NCBI GenBank assembly: GCA_003427395.1 | Contig: BFEA01000312.1 | Coordinates: forward strand, 385,138-419,846 | DNA: 34,709 nucleotides | Direction of reading: 5' to 3' | DNA from: Chara braunii | Taxonomy: Eukaryota; Streptophyta; Charophyceae; Charales; Characeae | In this document: piece after piece, positions 10,147 to 20,464 of the stretch | Layout: each line of letters starts with the position of its first letter | Numbering within the stretch: the stretch's first letter is position 1 | Notes under the pieces: model-generated | What the model was told of the DNA's origin: nothing | The model's input: only the letters and a program-made list of their open reading frames with translations | Database searches by the model: none | Position numbers and translations under genes: made by a program

Positions 10147-11227
10147 CGAAGACCATCTCACTGCTGAACTTGCCTTCATCGCATATTGGTACTGGGTGCA
10201 GGCAGGTAATCTTGTTCTCGCGGGTGTGGGTGGGTCAGGGAGAAGATTTTTTACAGGTGACGGGCGGGTCGGGCGTGGGAGCAAAATTTCAAAAAACAAC
10301 TTGGGTGGGTTGGGTCACCTTGAGTTTTTTTTATTTTTGTTTTCTGAGGGCAGGGTGTACCAAAAAGAATGTTGGCCTGTTGGGTGAAGTGCCAATTCAG
10401 GAAAAAAATGTTCATCTCTGCCTCCGATCTCTCTCTGAATGTCCTTGATGCTATTGCTCTCTCTCTGCTACGCAAGCTAACAGCTATGGCCCCCAGCACT
10501 GTCGGCTACTTCTTGCCAGGCACTGTTCAGGCTTCCAAGATCTTCACACCCGGTAACACAGCAACAGTTCTTCATATGACAGAATAGAAGAAGAGGCAGG
10601 TCCTGGCGCTGCCCTGCCTTTTGTCAGTCATGTTGAGTGAGCGAGTGTGTGTGTGCTGACACTTTGACACTTTGTTACAAGCAGGAGCTTATGTGCAGGA
10701 TTTGTGATGAAGGCGAGTTCAGCAGGGAGATAATGTGTACCTCTTCTGTCTCGTTCTTTTCTCTCCTTCCTCTCATTCCACTTCTTCTGAGTTGTGACAG
10801 ATGGCATTGTCTCAAAGTTGAGACTTGCATCATCAATTGGACAGGATCATGCCACCTGAGAAGTTTCCAGTCCCATGCAAACCCAACCTGAGATTCCATG
10901 CCCTGGAAAATCAGGAGTCAGACCTGCTCCTCTTCTTAGCAAGTTCAAAACTGCGTGGTAGCCACACTGTATTTGCCATCGGGCCTGCTGCACAGTCTAC
11001 AAGCACCGTGGGAACTCTGACACGTCCATCGAGGTTTTTTCTCTTCCCCAAGGTTCACCTTGTAATGAGCCCAGTCTGTAAGATACTCGCCAGATGTCTC
11101 AACTCTGAACAAATGTCTCCCATAATCATGAATGTGATCTCTGATACAATGTCTCGTTTCCAATCAGACGAAGAGAGTGGAGGGGGAGAGTCAATAGACA
11201 GAATAGAATGCAATAACCCATGCCATA
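10147..11227. other. Unassigned DNA between family I and family II elements
   Basis: I see no recognised gene. Two plus-strand open stretches stand out: 10399-10587, preceded by an AG after a pyrimidine-mixed tract and encoding SLNVLDAIALSLLRKL, and 10825-11331 (168 codons, running into the family II LTR). Neither resembles a family I know, and both could be chance. Confidence 0.5.
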
Positions 11228-11558
11228 TGTCTCGTAGAAATCTGAGGGCCGACCTGGCCGCCCTCAGCCAGGCCAAAAACGAGGTAAGGGACCCCACACA
11301 GGGATTCAGGGCCTGGGCTTGCCACAGTTGACTTTTGTCAACTGTCGCAACCCCAACAGTCAAAGTCCAAAGGTACCCAGTCCAGGCCACCGGTCAAGCA
11401 CACACACTTGTTTGTATGCAGGTACCCAGACAGCATCAAGTCCAAGGGGGAATTCTGCAACTGTACAATCCAGGCCTTCGGCTGTGACTCAATCTGGAGG
11501 ACTGAGCGGAGGAGACTCGAGGCCAGAGAGCCTCGTCAAACACTACTTAACCCACCAG

Positions 11559-12391
11559 TACCTTTTGAGCCACCTTCTCGAACCTTTTTCTCGCAAGCTG
11601 CCAAACCTGTCTGTCTCGGGTGAAAGTAGCTGGTGAGCAGTCGAGATATAGCAGGCTACCGGTCCTTCAATGCGGGGGACTGGTACTTCTAGGGTGGTGG
11701 TTTACCTTTTTTCCCCTTTGTCTTTCTTTTCTTTCTTTTTCCCCTGCACGCTCTCTCTTTTCCCCATTGGGCGGCGAACACTGCCCAAGGAGCCCTCAGC
11801 GCCATGGGTGTCGGGCTGCCAATAGATGAGGATGCGCAGGGCCTTGCTAATATTCTCTGTACCTTTCCACGGACTAATAGACGATTCATACTTATTGGGA
11901 CTGAAGTGCAGCAAGTCCCCTGGCAGATCGCGGAGGACGAGGGGCCTTGCGTTACCAAGCACCAGATGCACAAACGACAAAAACTGTCGAGTCTTTTTTT
12001 TTTTTTTTTTTCTGACCATTTCTCTATTTATGCGTTTCATAGTTGCCCCAAGGCCATGCAAACCTTCTCTGTATCTTCCGTGAAATAGGTCAAGATTCAT
12101 TCCCGTTGTCCACAAGGGGACGGCAGTGCTCCAGGCAGATCGTGGAGACGAGGGGCCTCGCTATATCAAGCACCACAAGCACAAACGACAAAAACCGTTG
12201 AATCTTTTCCTTTTTTTCTGACCATTTCTCTATTTATGCGTTTCAAGGCCATGCTAACCTTCGCTGTATCTTCTGCAAAATAGGTCAAGATTCATTCCCA
12301 TTGTCCACAAGGGAACAACAGTGCTGTCACTCACCACATGCACAAACAACAAAAAATGTGCCGCCGTATCTTTCCATTCTTTTTTTTTCTT

Positions 12392-12423
<32 letters not shown>

Positions 12424-12857
12424 TTTCTTTTTTTTTGGAGCATGAGCCTCAGTCCACTACTCTCAAATGTGCAAAACGAGAGTGAATCTTTTCCTAGAAC
12501 ATGGAAAGATACACCGCCATGATTTTGTCTTGTCGAGAGTAGTGGAGCGAGCCCCCATTTCTCGAGTTAGGTGTGTCAGTGTCGGGTGGCCACAGTTCCG
12601 AACTTGACGCCGCCATCCGTGCCTTGCTGAAAGGCGGTTCGTTTTTCTTTTCCTCTTTTTCGTGTTTTCTTTTTTTTTTTTTGCCATTTCTGTTTTCTTT
12701 TTTGTTGTTCTGGTCGTTCGTTTCTGTTTTCAAAACGGCCGACCACCAGCGCCTGTCCGAGGCTCTACCAAGCCGCCAACAGGCCTGCCGAGACCTTCCA
12801 TGAATTCAGGAGATCGTTTTTTTTTGCCTGGGCGGGGTACTGGTGGTTTAAAGTCTG
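11559..12857. repeat. T-rich insertion with tandem units of about 190-210 bp inside family II LTR
   Basis: At least two and a half imperfect units repeat the order: GCAGATCGYGGAGRACGAGG, a CACAAACGACAAAAAC stretch, a poly-T run, CTGACCATTTCTCTATTTAT, then AATAGGTCAAGATTCATTCC and GTCCACAAGGG. Units begin near 11930 and 12135, with a partial one near 12290. Long T runs lie at 11996-12011, 12380-12438 and 12669-12682. No transposase-like frame is visible. The inverted LTR copy lacks this block. Confidence 0.6.
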
Positions 12858-13014
12858 GCCTCGAGGTGGTCAGCATTCAGTCTTGCTATGCTGGTTGAAT
12901 GCTGGCTTGACTTTGACTTGACGCTGGCATTATGCTAGCGCGACGCTGGCTGTGCGTCAGAGCTGCGGACGACGACACGAGGGAGAGGCAGCACGCTGGC
13001 ATTGTACGCCAGGC

Positions 13015-13250
13015 ATGCTGACGTGGCGCTGCCTCTGGCATATGTGGCGCTGCCTATGGTTTACGTGCCATGCTGACGTGGCGCTGCCTCTGGTATATGG
13101 TCTACGTGGCATGCTGACGAGGCACTGCCTTCGGTATATGTGGCGCTGCCTCTGGTATATGTGGCGCTGCTTCTGGTCTATGTGGCGCTGCTATTGGTTT
13201 TCATTGATGACGTGGCATTGCCACCTGTCTTGTTATGACGTGGCATTGTC
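13015..13250 (+). repeat. Imperfect array of TGACGTGGC units in family II LTR
   Basis: Repeated units read GCTGACGTGGCGCTGCC or TATGTGGCGCTGC. This is the reverse complement of the CCACGTCAGC motif that forms the family I leader minisatellite. The inverted LTR copy at 25960-26060 shows more degenerate spacing of similar words. Confidence 0.65.
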
Positions 13251-13618
13251 CATGCTGTCTACATGAGGTGACTGGTTGCGAGGAAGAGGAAGATCAGGAC
13301 TTTGGAGAGATCATGAATACGTACCTGGTTGTCTTCATGTTGACATTGCTCCAGTGCTGATGAGGGACTAATTAGACATGCCACGTGGCACATTGAGGTT
13401 ACTTCAGATACTCGTTCAGACTGCGATTATTGAACAAGTGTTGGAGGAGGGAGCCCGGAGCAGGAGTGGGCATTGTATTTATTTCCTCTCCTTTGTCCAA
13501 TCTCCATCCTCTCTTCTTCGTCTGTGTATGAATATCTCGTCTCATTCTGTCTGGACACGATCTTGATTATTGGTAATCATCAGCTGTTGACTTTCTGGAC
13601 GTGCATTGTTGATAACTG

Positions 13619-13687
13619 TCTTCACGATCTGGGTTCATTGCAAGAAGGTGGAAGAGATAGTAACCATCAATGGACATAAAGAGAGTA
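13619..13687 (+). repeat. 69-bp direct repeat, copy 1
   Basis: It lies between the family II LTR and the gag region, where a primer binding site and leader would be expected. I do not recognise an initiator-Met PBS in it. It is 65/69 identical to 25658-25726. Confidence 0.85.
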
Positions 13688-13830
13688 CCTGTAGTTGTAG
13701 AAGTGTCATCACAAAGAATAGACAACAAAAGTTAGAACTCAGAAAAGACTTGGAAATTTGTTGCTTCCGATAAATTCTTGCTGAAAGTTGAGACGCGTGT
13801 ACTGTGGAATTTATTTTTTCTGTCTTTCAA

Positions 13831-14220
13831 TTATTTATTATGCAGTAAATACACGAGGGCAAAATGAACTCTCTCTGGAAATGTCTGCGTGCCTCTATCC
13901 TGACGCGGTTCATCCCACTTCTCTTCTTTTCTATCCCTCTCATGGTCTATGCTGATGCCGAAGGGGGGGAATTGAAGACGCGTGGTCAGATTGACGTAAG
14001 AAGGGACTTTCTGAAGGGCCTTCTTCGTCAGTTGCTTGGTGAGATACATGGTGCTGGCCGGGACGCTGAACAGCATGTTCATGGACAGTTCAACCTGCAA
14101 GTTGTAGAGGGTGAACTTGATGCCGCCAAAACTACTGTTCAGATGATGGAAACCGGCAGAAGGGTCGAAAGCCTCATAAGGCAAGGGCATATTGCTCTTG
14201 ATCATTATATCGTTGAGCAC
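13831..14220 (-). other. Antisense open frame opposite the start of family II gag
   Basis: A 129-codon open frame bounded by stops on both sides. It encodes a balanced, non-repetitive sequence, for example FGGIKFTLYNLQVELSMNML and VPSYVNLTTRLQFPPFGI. The plus strand is simultaneously open here. The antisense reading looks at least as protein-like as the sense one, so it may be a captured gene fragment; I do not recognise the family. It lacks a convincing ATG at its first codon (GTG). Confidence 0.3.
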
Positions 14221-15548
14221 TTAGAAGAACTGGACCAAAAAAGAAAAGATAAGGAAGAAGAAAGAAGTGAAAAGAGAACCGCAATTGTCTGTGGATGTGC
14301 TGGAGGAAAACATCAGACAGTTAGAGAACAAATTGAGAGAAGAGAGAAGGAAGGTTGAAGAATACCGAAGATTGCAAGAACAAGAAGAAGAAGAAGAGAG
14401 AGTAATGGAAGAGTTGAGACAAAAGTTTCATTACGAGGAAGCAAGAAGTGAAGTTGCATCTATTCTTCAGTCTATCATGGTCTACCTCGTGCATCTCGAA
14501 AGAAGATTGACAATAACACCGCCGCGATTGAGTCCATGACCAGAATGATGAAAGAAAAAGACAAGGTGGTGTATGAGGAGGTGGCCTAAGGGGGAGAAGA
14601 TAAGAAATCCCAATAAAAATTAATGAAGGATGCAATAAAACGGGTCACGCCCGAGAAACCCGAAAGTTCTAAGAAATTACTTGAGAGATCAGGTGAGAAG
14701 AAAGAAGAACCCACCGAGAAGAAGGGAGAACCAGCGAAAGAAGCGGAAAAGCCAAAGAAAAAAGAAAAGGTCAAAATAAAATTGCCGTTCACATACAACA
14801 ATAAAAAGGACGAGAACTTCTTGTTGTGGATCGCAAAGATCCAGACTTATTGTAGTACTACTCCAGTCGAGTCTGAGAGCCACCTCATGTCTGGGAGGAG
14901 TTGCCAAGGAGTGGGTATTGTCTGAGGCCAACGCCTCAGGTTTGGAAGATATAGGTGAGTGGTCTAAGACTCTGACGTTGAAACAATTTCTCCAAAACAT
15001 AAAGGAGAGATTTCTCGACAAAACGACGGCTGGCGCTTTTGACGAGCTCACCACGATAGGCCAAAAACGTTGGACTTCTGTCGATGCCTTGTCTCGTGAA
15101 GTGGATCGTCTGTTGCAGGTACCTGGACTGAACCTTCAGGACAACCAGGTATTGTACATCTACTTACATGCTCTGCCCGAACCTATTCGCGGACAGCTTG
15201 TGGCAGAAGTCAAGTCTGGTAAGTATAATTATCGGCAATTTCGCGATCTCGCTCTCCAACGAGAGCAGATGACCACACAGGTGAAAGGGTCTTACACTTC
15301 CATAGTCAAATCGGGACCGGTTGGTGGATATGGAAAGCGGGTCCTTTGGCGACAGAAGCGTCAGGACCATATGCTTGTATTTGATGATGAGACGGTAGAA
15401 AGGTTACCTCTTGGTGAGTCTGAGGGAGGAGGAGGTAACGACGGCAGTGAATCTGGGAAGGGTGATGTCACTGCTGTTATGGCCAACAAGGGAGGTCAGA
15501 ACCAGTGGAAGAAAAAGAGGCCACGCTCGTTTCCTGAGCATCCCGAAA
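13864..15548 (+). pseudogene. Family II gag, 5' part (coiled coil and capsid region), interrupted
   Basis: From about 14220 there is a strongly charged coiled coil (ENIRQLENKLREERRKVEEY, then poly-Glu), a frameshift near 14490, and a stop at 14587-14589. A Lys/Glu/Pro-rich linker follows at 14623-14760, then the capsid-like region 14770-15400 with KDENFLLWIAKIQTY, LKQFLQNIKERFLDK and LYIYLHALPEPIRGQL. A second frame change lies near 14890. The basic stretch NQWKKKRPRSF normally precedes the zinc knuckle, but here the reading runs into GGACT-rich satellite at about 15550. The knuckle resumes at 20318. The 13864-14220 part is uncertain, because the minus strand is also open there. Confidence 0.75.
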
Positions 15549-16108
15549 TAGCATTAGGACGAGGACTAGAGAACGACACTCAACAACACCGGTACTCGAG
15601 ACTGGGATTCCGGACTCGGACTCCAAAATAAAACTTAGGATTCCTAATCAGGATTGTGAATGAGATTCAGGATTAGGTCTCGACATTGGGACTTAACATT
15701 GGGGTGTGGGACTGGGTTTCAGGTCAGGGACTTGGGACTGGGAATCGGGACTGGTACTTGGAATTGAGACCTGAGACTGGGTCTGAGGATGGAGACTGAG
15801 GATTAGGACTGACTGGGACTCAGGATTGGGACTGAAAAGCGGAACTCAGGGTTGGGCCACCTAGGTACTGGGACTTGGGATTGGGAACTGAAAAGCGGAT
15901 GCCAGGGTTATACCTTCTAACAGGAACTGGGGACTAAGCACTGGGACTCGAGACTGGGCGAGATTTGGGTGGATGAGCTGAAGATGATGTGGGGGAAATA
16001 CAGATCCTTTTGAAGAATTTCATAAAGTTGTTCGAGCTATTTCTACATTGTTCGTGATTGTGGAATTTGTTGTCTCCAAACTGGTCAGTGTGTTGTGCTG
16101 CTCACTCT

Positions 16109-16345
16109 GCGAATGAATGCTCATGCACATGCACATGCACATGCATGGACCGTCTCTTTTCTCATTCTCTTTTTCTTCCATCTTCTAACTTCTGAGTGAA
16201 CCTTGTTGTCAACCCTTCCAAGACGAGCACCTCCCGGGAATTCTAGACCTTGTCGGATTGAATTGATGTGTGTGCTGAATTTTGCCTTTTTCCTTTGATA
16301 GCAACGGGAAAAAAAAAAACTTACAAAGCAAGGAACTACAACCTG
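16109..16345 (+). repeat. Direct repeat, copy 1 (about 235 bp)
   Basis: It begins GAATGAATG with alternating CATGCACATG, includes TTCCATCTTCTAACTT and GAGTGAACCTTGTT, and ends near AAGCAAGGAACT. It recurs at 16592-16822 with moderate divergence, 483 bp downstream. Confidence 0.8.
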
Positions 16346-16591
16346 AGCCCCTCAGTACGGGCAATATAGCCCAGTCTAGCATAGGGTTAAGTCCAGACCC
16401 GAGTTTTATGAGAGCTCAATATAAGAGATCAAACTTGTTGCGATATGTTGATCACATATCGCATCTTATCTAACCTGACAAATGCCTCATTAGATTTGTG
16501 AAAATGATATATCTCGTTAGGGTCTATTTAGAGCTCATGAGAATCGTTTTAGTGTGGATCAGCATCTGATTAGATGTCATGACCATCCACT

Positions 16592-16822
16592 GTGAATGAA
16601 TGTTCATGCACATGCACATGCATAGACCATTTCTTTTCTCATTCTCTCTTTCTTCCATCTTCTAACTTATGAGTGAACCTTGTTTTCAGCACTCCTAAGT
16701 AGCAACTCACAGGAATTCTTGACCTCGTCCGATTGAATTGAGGGGTCTGCTCAATTTTGCCTTCTTCCTTTTATAACAATGGGGGAAAAAAAAAATCTTC
16801 AAAAGCAAGGAACTGTAGCCAA
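16592..16822 (+). repeat. Direct repeat, copy 2 (about 230 bp)
   Basis: Second copy of the 16109-16345 unit, with fewer CATGCA units and several substitutions. The shared order of motifs and similar length show a segmental duplication. Confidence 0.8.
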
Positions 16823-17560
16823 AATAGCAGGGATCAAGACTGGGACAGAAGACCCTGACACCAACAATAGTTGTTGTCCCTTCGTTTGCTAACTTTCTTT
16901 TTTTGTTTTTTTTCTTTTCGGTTGTACGTTGTGCAGATCACGCTCCAGACATTTTCTTTTTGTTTAGACAACTACTGTTTTTCTTTACGCACAACTTTGT
17001 GCTTTTCTTCAAAAGGTGATCCCTCCTTGTAACTACATTTTAATTGCACTCCCCTTGTTTTGTGTCATTGCTTGAAAGCAACAATAGCATTGCGTGTGGT
17101 GTGTGTGTGTGTTTCGTCTATTTTATGTCTTTTGCTTCCTTACCTTCCTGTTGAGTTGTCACTTCTTTTCGATGTTGTATATCTCTTCGTTTCGGTGATG
17201 ACTACAACTTTTGCTGTCTGAACGTGATCTCTTTGTGCAAGGATGCCTTAAACTTGCATGTCTGGTTGCTAACGTTAATTTATTTATTTTTTGGTGTTTT
17301 GTTTTCTCAGTTTCTCGACGTCGTTGTTTGCGTTGTGCTACGATTTCCTGACCATTTCACCAAGTGGTAAGTGATAAAGGTTCTTCCATTTCAACAACTT
17401 TTTTTTTTTTTTTCCTATTCTGTTCGGACACTTTGCTCTTCCTCTTCGCCTATTCTTGTGATTCGGGACTTGGGACTTGGGACTCGGCAAGCATATTGAC
17501 TCAGGGCACTGGGTCAAGTATTGGGGCGTAGACCAGAGACTGAGACTCGGGCCTGGGACA

Positions 17561-17562
<2 letters not shown>

Positions 17563-17608
<46 letters not shown>
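17563..17608 (+). repeat. (GT)n microsatellite
   Basis: About 22 GT units in an unbroken run inside the gag insertion. Confidence 0.95.
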
Positions 17609-17611
<3 letters not shown>

Positions 17612-18422
17612 GTACATTGTCACTGCCACCACCCCTGTGGGATTCCATCTAAATATATCCACAAATCGAACAGTCGTTTCAGCTTCATCTGTTTTCTATC
17701 ATTTTATTGCATGTGTGCAGAAGCTGCATACTATTTTTCTTCTGCTTCTGCTTCTGCTTCAGCTGCAAACTATTTTTTTGCTTTATATGAAGAAGAAGTT
17801 GTCTTAACACGGAGAATTCGTCCTTTTGCTTCCTTACCGCATTCGTGCTTTTGCTTCCTTACCGCATTTCGGCTTTTGCCTCCGGCCCTCCGCGTTGTGG
17901 AACACGGACCGATGACTGAGGTGCTGCAGCTTTTCACAACCCTGTCACCTTTCTATTTTATTTTTTTCGTCTGCAACATCCTGCAACTTCTACTGTTGCT
18001 GGTCCTGCCACGGATGCTGCTGCTGCAGCCGCTGCCACACAAAAAGTTATTTTTGTGTTGCAGTTGGCCCTTGCACTGGGACTCCTTGCCTTGACTCCAG
18101 ACTGCAACCCGGGGTGGGACCTGGACTTGGCATTTGGATCGGGAATCAGGACGTTGCCTAAACAGTGGGAGTTGGAATCAGGTGTCGGCAAACGAACATG
18201 GGACCGGGACTGGGACTCGGGATTGCGGCTCCTGATTGGATCATCGAACTGGGTACGGGGACCCAGTATTTGGGACTTGGAACTTGGGCATTAGGACAGT
18301 TAAGTGGCAGCTCGTATTGGGATTAGAATTCGGACTCGAGAGTTGGAGAGGGATACGGTCTTTGGACCGGTGGGATTGGGACTGGGTTTGTTACTTAGTA
18401 CTGGGAGTGGTATTTTGGTCCC

Positions 18423-18545
18423 TTTTGTGTTCATCTTATGGTCGACGCAATGTGATTATCCACCTTTATGTTCATCTTATGGTCGTCGCAATGTGATTGT
18501 CCACTTTTGTGTTCATCTTATGGTCGCCGCAATGTGATTGCTGCC
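18423..18545 (+). repeat. Three tandem copies of a 41-bp unit
   Basis: The phrase GTTCATCTTATGGTCG recurs at exactly 41-bp spacing (TTCATCTTATG starts at 18430, 18471 and 18512), followed each time by CGCAATGTGATT. The copies are contiguous, without unique spacers, so this is a tandem repeat and not a CRISPR-like array. Confidence 0.9.
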
Positions 18546-19088
18546 TTGCTGTCTAGTTCGCGGTGGGAGCCCCCTCGCTGCCCATAGGTTGTTTTTCCCA
18601 CATCAATTCTTGTAATACAACTTTTTTTAATGTTAATCCTTCCTACTGACAGTATTGTACCTCTTCACTGAGGCAGAGAGCTCGTATCAATAAATAGCAC
18701 CTTCGTACTTTGTCAACTGCGAAGTACCTACCTAGTGACTAAGTAGGGATAAGGTCGTACTAGGTAGGGATTTAGCATTTACTTTGTGATAGGATTCTAG
18801 CTCGTGCAGGATTCTAACTCTTTAGCTTCAATGCAGCGTAGTTTTGAAATGTCGTGTGCATATGATATTTGTTTGTTTAAGTCCTTTGTCTCGAAACCAG
18901 TCTCTTATATTCTGCGTGGGGTTGCTGCTCAGGATCGGGGCATTCGAAGTCTAAGGCAGGGCTTGGGAGCACCCGTGAACGAGGAAACTGAGGGAAACTT
19001 GGGTGCCATCTTCAACATAGTCTTGACCTCCCTCAACATATTATTATCGACAATTTTAGTTTTTGAAATTATTTACATTATCACATAA

Positions 19089-20150
19089 CGTTGGACGTGC
19101 ATGTGAATCCTGATATACATTCAGGGGTCACAGATCTGGGTTAGGGTCTCGGTCACAATTTTTTTGTGAAAAGTCCTGGTCACATGTGAGGGTGACGGGT
19201 CAAGGTCACACGTCTGGTCACATGCATGGTATCGCTGTGAGGATCTGTCTGGGTCTTGATGCTTAAGGATTAGAGGCACCAGGATACACTTTGCATCAGG
19301 ATGCAAAAATCAGTTTTGATGATATATTCAACATTGCATAGACGTTGATTCGGGTTACGATATGGGTCACAGGTGTGGTCATGATGCTTAGGGTCTGGGT
19401 CAAAGGTTTGGGCTAGTGTATGGGTCACAGGTGTTGGTGAAAAGTAATGGTCACAGGTCAAGGTTACGGGTTTGGGTCATAGGTCTAGTCACATGCATAG
19501 TACTAATGTGAGGAGTCACATGCATAGTACTAATGTGAGGATCCGTCACCCTCATGATGCTTAGGGTTTGGGTCACAAGTCTGGTCATCATGCTTGGGGT
19601 CTGGGTCATGGTTTGGATCACAGGTCTGGTTTAAAGGTCTGCGAGAGCGTCCGGGTGCTAGGTCTTGGTGATAAGTGAGGGTCAAAGTCTTGGTGACAAG
19701 TGAGGGTCAAAGGTCGGTATCACAGTTCTGGGTCACAGGTCTGGTCACAAACATGCACTTTGCATCAGGATGCACAAGTCAACTGTGATGATATCTCAAA
19801 CATAGCTTACAGTCCGGGTCATAGGTCTGGGCGTGATGCTTAGGGTCTAGGCCAGAGGTGTGGGTCAGGGTGTAGGTCACATGTCCGGGTAAGGGTCTGG
19901 GTCACAGGCAGGGATGAAAAGTGAGGGGCACAGGTCAGGGGCACGGGTCCATGTCACAGGTCTGGTCACATGTGTAATTTCAATGTGAGGGTCCTTGTGG
20001 GTCATGATACATGTGGTGCATCAGGATGCACATTACATTGGGATGCACTTTGCATCAAGATGCGCAAGTCAACTTTGATGATATATTCAACACAACATAT
20101 AGGTTAGTTTGGGTAACAGGTCTGGTCTTGATGCTTAAAGGGTCTAGGTC
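19089..20150 (+). repeat. Degenerate GGTCACAGGTCTGG satellite with a longer embedded unit
   Basis: Dozens of variants of GGGTCACAGGTCTGGTCACA fill this region. A longer embedded unit beginning CACTTTGCATCAGGATGC and continuing to TGATGATAT occurs three times (19287, 19756, 20046). This suggests an eroded higher-order repeat. There are no stable frames. Confidence 0.75.
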
Positions 20151-20317
20151 ACTAGTCTGGGACCTTGGACTCAGACCATTCATGGAATACAGAACACCGA
20201 GAAGGGGACTCAGGAGGATTAGGGCCTCGTGCTTGGGACTGAAACCCTGGACTCAGGACTGGGGACCGGGACAACAGACCTCGGATTTGGAATTGTGACC
20301 GGGGACCTTGGGAAAAG

Positions 20318-20443
20318 ATGAATATGACTCGTGAGGAATGGCAGTCCAAGATGGACAACCGCCAGTGCCTAAAGTGTGGCACTGTGGGGCACGTGATAGC
20401 CTGGTGCCCGCTTATTCGTAACCCAAAAGCGAGCAGCCAGTAG
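20318..20443 (+). pseudogene. Family II gag C-terminus: CCHC zinc knuckle
   Basis: This resumes the gag interrupted at about 15549. From the ATG at 20318 the frame reads NMTREEWQSKMDNRQ and then the knuckle CLKCGTVGHVIAWC (20366-20407), a canonical C-x2-C-x4-H-x4-C nucleic-acid-binding motif that packages element RNA. The frame ends with TAG at 20441-20443. Shortly before the stop lies an in-phase C CCA AAA heptamer (20422-20428), and a hairpin contains the stop. The pol frame is -1 relative to this frame and opens exactly at the heptamer. Confidence 0.85.
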
Positions 20444-20464
20444 GAGTAGCATCTGCTCCTACTG
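20422..20464 (+). promoter_or_regulatory. Candidate -1 programmed ribosomal frameshift signal at gag-pol junction
   Basis: The slippery heptamer C CCA AAA (20422-20428) is in phase with the zinc-knuckle frame. It is followed by a 9-nt spacer and a 12-bp stem: 20438-20449 pairs with 20453-20464, with one U-G pair and loop CAU. The gag stop (20441-20443) lies inside the stem. The -1 frame has a TAA at 20419-20421, immediately before the heptamer, and then stays open until 21054 through the protease. Heptamer, spacer and stem match the known architecture of -1 frameshift sites; activity is inferred. Confidence 0.7.

Larger units (their letters stand above)
11228..13618 (+). repeat. Family II LTR, plus orientation, with a 1.3 kb insertion
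   Basis: Segments 11228-11558 and 12858-13475 align with the reverse complement of 25740-26496. Landmarks shared in inverted orientation are CACACACACTTGTTTGTATG (11401 onward and about 26345), the CCAGGCCTTYGGCTGTGASTC stretch, and CAGTCTTGCTATGCTGG (about 12880 and 26170). Between 11558 and 12858 the plus copy carries extra DNA missing from the other. The 3' border is uncertain; I place it before the 69-bp repeat at 13619. Confidence 0.65.
15549..20310. repeat. Degenerate satellite-rich insertion splitting family II gag
   Basis: Both ends are made of irregular GGGACTNGGACT repeats (15560-15965 and about 20155-20305), and similar islands lie at 17460-17555 and 18070-18420. The interior holds a direct duplication (16109-16345 and 16592-16822), a GT microsatellite, a 41-bp triplication and a GGTCACAGGTCTGG-type degenerate repeat. 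Gag coding is intact up to the left edge and resumes at the right edge, so this DNA was most likely inserted. I see no transposase, terminal inverted repeat or target duplication, and no coding region worth naming. Confidence 0.65.

Noticed and set aside
10018-10448. Long frames over the CT run and LTR end
   Set aside because: They are produced by dinucleotide repeats (Leu-Ser or Glu-Arg runs) and LTR sequence.
17477-18094. 205-codon open frame on the plus strand
   Set aside because: It runs through a GT microsatellite and Ser/Ala or Leu homopolymer-like stretches inside satellite DNA. There is no domain and the composition is low-complexity.
18423-18545. CRISPR-like regularly spaced repeat
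   Set aside because: The 41-bp units are contiguous without unique spacers, and the context is eukaryotic repeat DNA.
19089-20150. Many AGGTCA half-sites resembling nuclear-receptor elements
   Set aside because: They result from the GGTCACAGGTCTGG repeat, and plants and algae lack such receptors.
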